This document shows positions 15,257 to 19,616 of a DNA stretch of 19,616 nt, in pieces. Made by a program: the position numbers and the translations under genes. Source of the DNA: Clostridia bacterium (lineage in GTDB: Bacteria > Bacillota > Clostridia > Christensenellales > UBA1242); contig JAFYKO010000192.1 of NCBI GenBank assembly GCA_017537515.1, positions 1 through 19,616 on the forward strand, read 5' to 3'. Position 1 is the first letter of the stretch, and each line of letters opens with the position of its first letter. Below the pieces are notes generated by a model, which had not been told where the DNA came from, did no database searches, and worked only from the letters and a program-made list of their open reading frames with translations.

Positions 15257-15784
15257 ATGAAATATTGTATCTGTGGAATAATCTCAGTGATTCTTGTTGG
15301 AATGCTTGTCTTGTTTGGCTCGCCGTCCGAAAATATAAACTCTGAATACTTAAGAATACATATCCGAGCAAATTCAAACTCAAGCATCGACCAAAGCGTT
15401 AAATATAAAGTCAAAGACGCTGTTGTGGACTATATGATACCACTTCTATCCGAATGCGAAACAAAATCCGAGTCAATTAAGGTGGTCGAGTTGAATTTGG
15501 GTAATATAGAACTCGTTGCAGAGGGTGTACTTCGTGCAAATGGCTTCACATACACTGCAAATGCCAAAATCTCAAACGAACAATTCCCAACAAGAACATA
15601 TGGTGATTTGACGCTTGAAAGCGGGTTTTATGATGCACTCATACTCGAACTCGGCTCTGGCAGTGGAGACAACTGGTGGTGCGTTGTTTATCCACCATTA
15701 TGCTTTGTAAACGGAAGCACTAGCGTGAGCGTGTATAAAAGCCGAATTCTGGAAATACTGCACAACTTAGGATTATTTACTTAA
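15257..15784 (+). CDS. spoIIR: Stage II sporulation protein R (SpoIIR)
   Basis: 175 aa. The start at ATG 15257 has AGAGAGGA just upstream. In-frame ATGs at 15134 and 15182 have no RBS and run into sleB or its promoter. A single N-terminal membrane or signal segment (about residues 3-22) precedes the family signature YLRIHIRANSNSSIDQSVKYKVKDAVVDYM. The C-terminal half has the conserved DNWWCVVYPPLCFV. SpoIIR is made in the forespore and secreted into the intermembrane space, where it triggers SpoIIGA to process pro-sigma-E in the mother cell. The protein is somewhat shorter than the Bacillus form (about 224 aa), losing sequence after the PPLCF motif. It diverges from sleB across a 98-base control region. 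Confidence 0.93.
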   Translation: MKYCICGIISVILVGMLVLFGSPSENINSEYLRIHIRANSNSSIDQSVKYKVKDAVVDYMIPLLSECETKSESIKVVELNLGNIELVAEGVLRANGFTYTANAKISNEQFPTRTYGDLTLESGFYDALILELGSGSGDNWWCVVYPPLCFVNGSTSVSVYKSRILEILHNLGLFT

Positions 15785-15799
15785 TTAATCCTTTTTTTT
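15769..15799 (+). terminator. Terminator overlapping the spoIIR stop
   Basis: AGGATTA (15769-15775) pairs with TAATCCT (15786-15792) across a 10-base loop containing the spoIIR stop codon, and eight T follow (15792-15799). The stem is short and AT-rich but correctly placed before the lipoprotein promoter. Confidence 0.55.
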
Positions 15800-15850
15800 G
15801 GCCTAATCAAAAAAATTTTAAAAAAATAAAAAAATTTAGTCGAAATTTTG

Positions 15851-15879
15851 TTGACATACCTCTCAAATAATGCTATATT
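15851..15879 (+). promoter_or_regulatory. Strong sigma-A promoter of the lipoprotein/zinc-ribbon operon
   Basis: A consensus -35 TTGACA (15851-15856), a 17-base spacer, and TATATT (15874-15879), one mismatch from consensus. Predicted start near 15886, about 57 bases before the ATG at 15943. It implies vegetative expression, unlike the adjacent sporulation genes. The stretch 15800-15850 between terminator and promoter is only A/T-rich sequence. Confidence 0.8.
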
Positions 15880-15942
15880 ATGCGGAGTTAATGATTGTTT
15901 CAACCAAAAACAACATTCAAAAATCAAAAACTTGGAGAGAAT

Positions 15943-17298
15943 ATGAAAAAATTTTTATTACCTTTATTTATGTGTGTCATATCCTTGACACTCGTTTTCA
16001 GTGGTTGTGGCTTCACTCCACTTGAAAACAGCCCAAAACAACCCGCAACAACAAAAATCAACGGAAGTGCATTGACTTATGAAAATTATATCTATTTCGC
16101 AAACTCTTTCGTCGACTCGTCTTCGCTTAAATCTGGAGCCAACAAAAAAGGAAGCGTGAAAAATCCAGCGATTTACCGCATCGCAACCACCGACAACAAC
16201 GTTTCTTATGATGACGAAACCTCACTTCCAGAAAACGTCGAAAAGGCAATTTCCAAAATTGCAGGCTTTTCTAGTGCCTATATGTTCAGCGTAGGTGATT
16301 ACATCTACTTCTCATCACCAAGCACACACAAGGACGACCAAAAACAAACCACTTTTAGTTATAACTCATACTTCAGAGTTAAAACAGATGGCTCAAATTA
16401 CAAAGAATTCTACACCTCTTCAAACGCCATTACTCAACAAAGTGCAATCACTATTGGAGATAAAACCTATCTCCTCATAGTCGATGGCAACAAGCTCAAA
16501 AGATTCACATTGGGCAAAGAAGTTACTGAAAAAACACTCGCAAGCAAAATCACAAGTGCTGTGTTCCCAAAACAAGCTGTAAGCGACAATGATAAATTTG
16601 CCTACTACACCACCGACGCAACTCAAGAAGACAAAGACAACAACAAAACAGGCTCTTATCTTCATAAGGTGGATATCACAAACGAAGACAAAACAGACCT
16701 TAACGTTACCCCATCAACTATGAGCCTCAAATATGTGTATAACGGAGATTTATACCTCACCTACACAAACACAAACACATATTTTGCAAAAGTTGACGGA
16801 AACTTTAACAACAAAACAAACATCAGTGCACCAATCGACTCTTCAACATTCTCAAATTTTGCAGTGGTTACAGCAAGCGACAATAAAGAATATTATGTTC
16901 TTGTAGGCTCAAACGCAAGCTATGTATTGACCAGCGGCACAACTCTTCCAGCAGACTCAAACAAAATCACTTCAACTGCTATTACACTTCTATTCACATA
17001 TGAAGATTACGTATATTACGCAGTATCAGGCGAAGGCATTTACAGAGTCTCTGTGCTTGACAAAGAACCTCAACAAATTTCTGACTTGACAAACTTCAAA
17101 ACAGAAGGCGTTGCATTTGACGGAACTTATATCTACTTCTTTGCTCAATTAGCAAAACAAACTTCTTCAACATACTATATGCACAGAGCTGACGTAAGCG
17201 TTGGCGAAGGAAATCACGACCCAATAATCGAACTTCTTGCAGACGTGCTTGAAGAAGACGAACCAAACAACAACGAAGACGAACCAGAAGATGAATAA
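15943..17298 (+). CDS. Predicted lipoprotein with propeller-like repeats and acidic tail
   Basis: 451 aa. ATG 15943 is chosen because GGAGA (15934-15938) precedes it and a lipoprotein signal begins there: KK, a hydrophobic stretch, then FSGC with Cys22 as the lipidation site. The -3 residue is Phe rather than the usual Leu. The body has regularly spaced aromatic beta strands at about residues 49 (YIYFANS), 120 (YIYFSSP), 175 (TYLLIV), 219 (FAYYTT), 269 (DLYLTYT), 316 (EYYVLVG), 356 (YVYYAVSG) and 396 (YIYFFAQ). Phrases such as YFRVKTDGSNYKEF resemble the DUF5050-type beta-propeller family. The last 15 residues are strongly acidic (EEDEPNNNEDEPEDE). No enzyme motif was seen. A surface-exposed propeller scaffold or sensor is inference. 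The zinc-ribbon gene follows 56 bases later with no terminator between, so they are likely co-transcribed. Confidence 0.85.
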   Translation: MKKFLLPLFMCVISLTLVFSGCGFTPLENSPKQPATTKINGSALTYENYIYFANSFVDSSSLKSGANKKGSVKNPAIYRIATTDNNVSYDDETSLPENVEKAISKIAGFSSAYMFSVGDYIYFSSPSTHKDDQKQTTFSYNSYFRVKTDGSNYKEFYTSSNAITQQSAITIGDKTYLLIVDGNKLKRFTLGKEVTEKTLASKITSAVFPKQAVSDNDKFAYYTTDATQEDKDNNKTGSYLHKVDITNEDKTDLNVTPSTMSLKYVYNGDLYLTYTNTNTYFAKVDGNFNNKTNISAPIDSSTFSNFAVVTASDNKEYYVLVGSNASYVLTSGTTLPADSNKITSTAITLLFTYEDYVYYAVSGEGIYRVSVLDKEPQQISDLTNFKTEGVAFDGTYIYFFAQLAKQTSSTYYMHRADVSVGEGNHDPIIELLADVLEEDEPNNNEDEPEDE

Positions 17299-17354
17299 AA
17301 TTTTAAATACAACACAAAATTAAAAATAAAATAAATGTTTTTTTAGGAGGAATT

Positions 17355-17915
17355 ATGGCTGAAAGAAAACCAGTCTATATTAGATGTCCACGATGTGAAC
17401 TTAACTATTGTTTAAAAAAAGAAAAATTCTGCTCTGTTTGTAAAGCAGAAATGGAAGGAGATAAAGACGCACTTATCAACGAACTCGAATTGGAATTGTG
17501 CCCTATCTGTAAGACAAATTATATACAACCCGAAGAAATTATGTGTTCAAGCTGTTTGAAAGAAAGACAGGCTCTTGGGAAAGATGGTCTCGACGATGAC
17601 GACGAATGGGATGCATACATCAACCGAGACGACAGAGACGACTATACAAGCGACGACGAAGAAACAGGCGATATGGCCTCAATAAGCGACCTTGACGACG
17701 ATGTTCTCGCCGACGACCTTGTCGACGACCTCGACTTTGGATTTGATAGCAGTATGCTTGACGACGAAGATTTAGAGGAAGAAGAAGACGAGGACGACGA
17801 AGACATTGATGATGATTTCTTTGAAGACCTCGACGAGGATGACATCGACTTTGACGAAGACGACGAAGACGACGGAGAACTCATAGACATCAACCTCAAC
17901 GATGATGAGGATTAA
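17355..17915 (+). CDS. Double zinc-ribbon protein with extreme acidic C-terminal tail
   Basis: 186 aa. A perfect AGGAGG (17345-17350) sits 4 bases before the ATG. The N-terminal 70 residues hold four CxxC pairs at 11/14, 26/29, 49/52 and 64/67 (IRCPRC, FCSVC, LCPIC, MCSSC), which fit two four-Cys zinc ribbons. From about residue 76 to the end the protein is mostly Asp and Glu, with an almost uninterrupted acidic run at about 137-176, so it is probably disordered and very acidic. I do not recognise the family. There is no signal peptide, so it is probably cytoplasmic. Acidic tails of this kind can mimic nucleic acid or bind basic proteins, as in the RNA polymerase delta subunit, but no such domain is visible here. 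It is the last gene before a strong terminator and shares the lipoprotein's promoter. Confidence 0.85.
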   Translation: MAERKPVYIRCPRCELNYCLKKEKFCSVCKAEMEGDKDALINELELELCPICKTNYIQPEEIMCSSCLKERQALGKDGLDDDDEWDAYINRDDRDDYTSDDEETGDMASISDLDDDVLADDLVDDLDFGFDSSMLDDEDLEEEEDEDDEDIDDDFFEDLDEDDIDFDEDDEDDGELIDINLNDDED

Positions 17916-17918
17916 AAC

Positions 17919-17947
17919 AAAAAAGGCCTTGAAAGGCCTTTTTTTTT
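17919..17947. terminator. Bidirectional terminator between convergent genes
   Basis: An 11-bp stem (AAAAAAGGCCT with AGGCCTTTTTT), a 4-base TGAA loop and T-runs on both strands (17939-17947 on plus; A17919-A17924 and A14-17 give T on minus). It begins 4 bases after the zinc-ribbon stop and should also stop minus-strand transcription from the Hint-protein gene. Confidence 0.85.
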
Positions 17948-17958
17948 GATTATGAAAG

Positions 17959-17982
17959 AACCACACTAAATTTAGTGTGGTT
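17959..17982. terminator. Perfect 24-base palindrome, probable second terminator
   Basis: AACCACACTAAA (17959-17970) is followed directly by its exact reverse complement (17971-17982). On the plus strand a T-rich stretch follows (GCTTTTATTTT). It lies 10 bases beyond the stop codon of the minus-strand Hint gene, so it may be that gene's terminator or an mRNA 3'-end stabiliser. A protein-binding dyad is also possible. Confidence 0.55.
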
Positions 17983-17991
17983 GCTTTTATT

Positions 17992-19616
17992 TTAAACAAT
18001 TCCCCAACGCTGTTGTTGGCAATAGAAATCGTCAACAACAATATTTTTGTTTGAAACCAAGTAGTTGTGATTATCTTCTACACTGAAGTTATAGTAGAAA
18101 TCTTTCACAATCTCGCTTTCGTAAGAGATTATTTGCACATACTCGCCATTTGCAATTATTATGTCATTAAATGTCAATTCTTTTGCACTTACCCAACCTC
18201 TATTTTGCGTCAAAAACTCATGATTGTATGTTGCAGTCAAGGTTTCATCACCAAAACCAAGATGTATGACTTCTGTTGTTATTTCAACAACTCTAGTGAA
18301 ATACACTTTCTTGAGTTCAAACTCGCCACTCACTTCATTGTAAGTCCAAACCATATCTCCGACTTGCACATCTTGAATATTCTTGTATCCATATTCACTT
18401 GAAATTAACGTATCGGCTGGGAAACACCGCAAAGATCCATAATTGCTATAGTTAGTCTTGCACTCAAAAAGAACATCATATTGTGGCATCTCGTACTTAA
18501 GAATTGCCTCATCTCCATATATTCCATCTATTATTAAACTACATGTTAAAGGAGAAGTCACAGAATACGAAGAGAAATAAGCAATATCTGCCTCACCAAC
18601 ATACCCCACAAACAAAAACACGTAATATCCAGAAGGAATTTCTTTAGTTAAATTATATGTGCAAGGATATGCGTCAGCAGAAGAATAATAAACTTCGTCG
18701 TAATATAAAGTAGTTCCGCTTAATGCAGTAGCTATATGTTTTGAACCTGTAGAAAAATCATATATGTCAGTATAACCTCCATCACTTCCAGGTGCAGTAG
18801 AATAAAAGAGAGGGTGAGAATCATAACTATCTGTATCAAAATGAAGATTTGCATCATTAGTAATAACAAATCCAACTTTTGAACAAGTCGAATTCGTTGT
18901 AGTCATCTTAAAAGTAGCAGTACAAGTCCATTGGGCATATAATGTAATCTCCTCGCCTGGCTCCCCTAAACCTACAATTTTTGTATTTGCAAGATATTCT
19001 TCGCCTTCACCATTTGCAGTCTTATTCCAGGCAAATATATTATGGGAACCATTTGTAAATATACTTGATGAAAGTGTATATTGCTCACCAACGCCAATAG
19101 TAGTAGTGTAAGTCTCACCCGTACCACAATTCGAATCAAAGATAACCGTATACCCCTCCAACTCCCACACTGCATAGAGTTTTATTGTTGCATTGTTTGT
19201 AGTAGTGAGATTTTCAACGCTTTGGCTTCCAGCATATACTTTTTGGGTTGCGTTAATACTTGTACTCCAACCAGCAAATTTCATACCGCTTGGCGGTGTT
19301 AAGCCACTTCCAGAATGCAATGTTGCGGGAATACCATAAGTGTGGGTTTCACTAGTTATTAATGTATTTCCATCGTTTGAATAATACGCAACTGTGTATG
19401 TTATTGCTCCACAACTTGCATTGACAACTATATCTCCTGTTACATTAGAAATTGTCAACAATCCTTCGTTTGTGTAATCTGGGTTTGAAATAGTTTGCCC
19501 ACCCATTGAAGCATTAATACTTGGCGGAGATGTGTATCCAGTGTTTGAAGTAAAGGTTTGTTTTAGGGTTGCACCATATGGGATGTATGAAGAACCGCTA
19601 ACGCTTATTAAACCAC
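17992..19616 (-). CDS. Repeat-rich surface protein ending in a Hint domain (N-terminus outside window)
   Basis: 540 residues are visible and the frame is open at the window edge. In order (window numbering): a beta module with VSGSSYIPYGATLK and LTISNVTGDIVVNAS (about 1-66); two InlB/Listeria-Bacteroides repeats, the first with MKFAGWSTS and LYAVWE, the second with NIFAWNKTA and LYAQWT (about 67-230); a unique Tyr/Ser-rich region (231-396); a Hint domain (397-529); and an 11-residue tail, FYCQQQRWGIV. The upstream repeats show it is extracellular like the giant protein at 1-11601, and it may be equally large. No LPxTG or membrane anchor follows. Hint domains catalyse self-cleavage, so this one may release the protein or attach it covalently. 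That role is inference. Confidence 0.9.
   Translation of the reverse strand, partial: GLISVSGSSYIPYGATLKQTFTSNTGYTSPPSINASMGGQTISNPDYTNEGLLTISNVTGDIVVNASCGAITYTVAYYSNDGNTLITSETHTYGIPATLHSGSGLTPPSGMKFAGWSTSINATQKVYAGSQSVENLTTTNNATIKLYAVWELEGYTVIFDSNCGTGETYTTTIGVGEQYTLSSSIFTNGSHNIFAWNKTANGEGEEYLANTKIVGLGEPGEEITLYAQWTCTATFKMTTTNSTCSKVGFVITNDANLHFDTDSYDSHPLFYSTAPGSDGGYTDIYDFSTGSKHIATALSGTTLYYDEVYYSSADAYPCTYNLTKEIPSGYYVFLFVGYVGEADIAYFSSYSVTSPLTCSLIIDGIYGDEAILKYEMPQYDVLFECKTNYSNYGSLRCFPADTLISSEYGYKNIQDVQVGDMVWTYNEVSGEFELKKVYFTRVVEITTEVIHLGFGDETLTATYNHEFLTQNRGWVSAKELTFNDIIIANGEYVQIISYESEIVKDFYYNFSVEDNHNYLVSNKNIVVDDFYCQQQRWGIV
18028..18426 (-). other. Hint (hedgehog/intein) self-processing domain
   Basis: 133 residues. 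Block A starts with the nucleophile Cys in RCFPADTLISSEYGYKNIQDV followed by VGDMVWTYN. Block B is LTATYNHEFLT (T-x-x-N-H), followed by GWVSAKEL. The last strands read YYNFSVEDNHNYLVSNKNIVVDD, matching the family's V-x-D-N-H-x-Y-x-V ending. The usual terminal His-Asn is Asp-Asp here, and the next residue is Phe, so protein splicing is not expected. N-terminal thioester chemistry at the Cys should still be possible. Confidence 0.85.

Noticed and set aside
15895..15942. TTG start 16 codons upstream of the lipoprotein ATG
   Set aside because: It would bury the lipoprotein signal peptide. The ATG at 15943 has a GGAGA and starts exactly at the signal.
17600..17890. GAC/GAA-rich tract as a DNA repeat or CRISPR-like array
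   Set aside because: There is no fixed repeat unit or spacer. It is simply codons for Asp and Glu in a coding frame.
17642..17899. Serine-rich minus-strand open frame
   Set aside because: It is the antisense of the Asp/Glu tail codons of the zinc-ribbon gene.
18028..18426. Functional splicing intein
   Set aside because: The ending is Asp-Asp followed by Phe, with no Cys/Ser/Thr at +1 and no real C-extein, so splicing is not expected.

Overview
The window looks like a piece of an AT-rich, endospore-forming Firmicute, most likely an uncultured gut Clostridia-type bacterium. The evidence is the low GC content, AGGAGG-type ribosome binding sites, a SleB-YpeB germination pair, SpoIIR, and very large surface proteins built from InlB/Listeria-Bacteroides-type beta repeats. 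The exact lineage is inference. No RNA genes, CRISPR arrays or insertion sequences were seen.

Layout. (1) 1-11601, minus strand: the first 3867 codons of one giant secreted or surface protein. Its start, RBS and promoter lie inside the window and its C-terminus lies outside. It has a signal peptide, beta repeats, an array in which two modules alternate, two Ig-like domains, about ten tandem MBG/YDG-type modules, then more beta repeats. (2) 11602-11892: the giant gene's promoter and leader stem-loop, a GC-rich extragenic hairpin, and the terminator of the next gene. (3) 11893-12999, minus: a Rho-like protein that keeps the Rho N-terminal and RNA-binding regions but has lost the Walker A, catalytic Glu and Walker B motifs. 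(4) 13100-15158, minus: ypeB and sleB, the cortex-lytic germination operon, behind a sequence that fits the sigma-G consensus exactly. (5) 15257-15784, plus and divergent: spoIIR, followed by a terminator. (6) 15943-17915, plus: a propeller-like lipoprotein with an acidic tail, then a double zinc-ribbon protein with an extreme Asp/Glu tail, behind a strong sigma-A promoter and ending at a bidirectional terminator. (7) 17992-19616, minus: the C-terminal 540 residues of a second repeat-rich surface protein, ending in a Hint (hedgehog/intein-type) self-processing domain.

How the genes fit together. SpoIIR signals from forespore to mother cell to activate sigma-E. SleB and YpeB are made later in the forespore and degrade cortex at germination. 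The divergent spoIIR/sleB control region therefore serves an early and a late step of sporulation. The Rho-like gene follows ypeB in the same direction with no clear GC-rich terminator between them, so it may be partly co-expressed with the germination genes. The two surface proteins flanking this core share repeat families. They look like accessory cell-surface or adhesion genes.

The two most unusual items are the catalytically dead Rho paralogue and the terminal Hint domain with no toxin or extein after it. Its usual C-terminal His-Asn is replaced by Asp-Asp.
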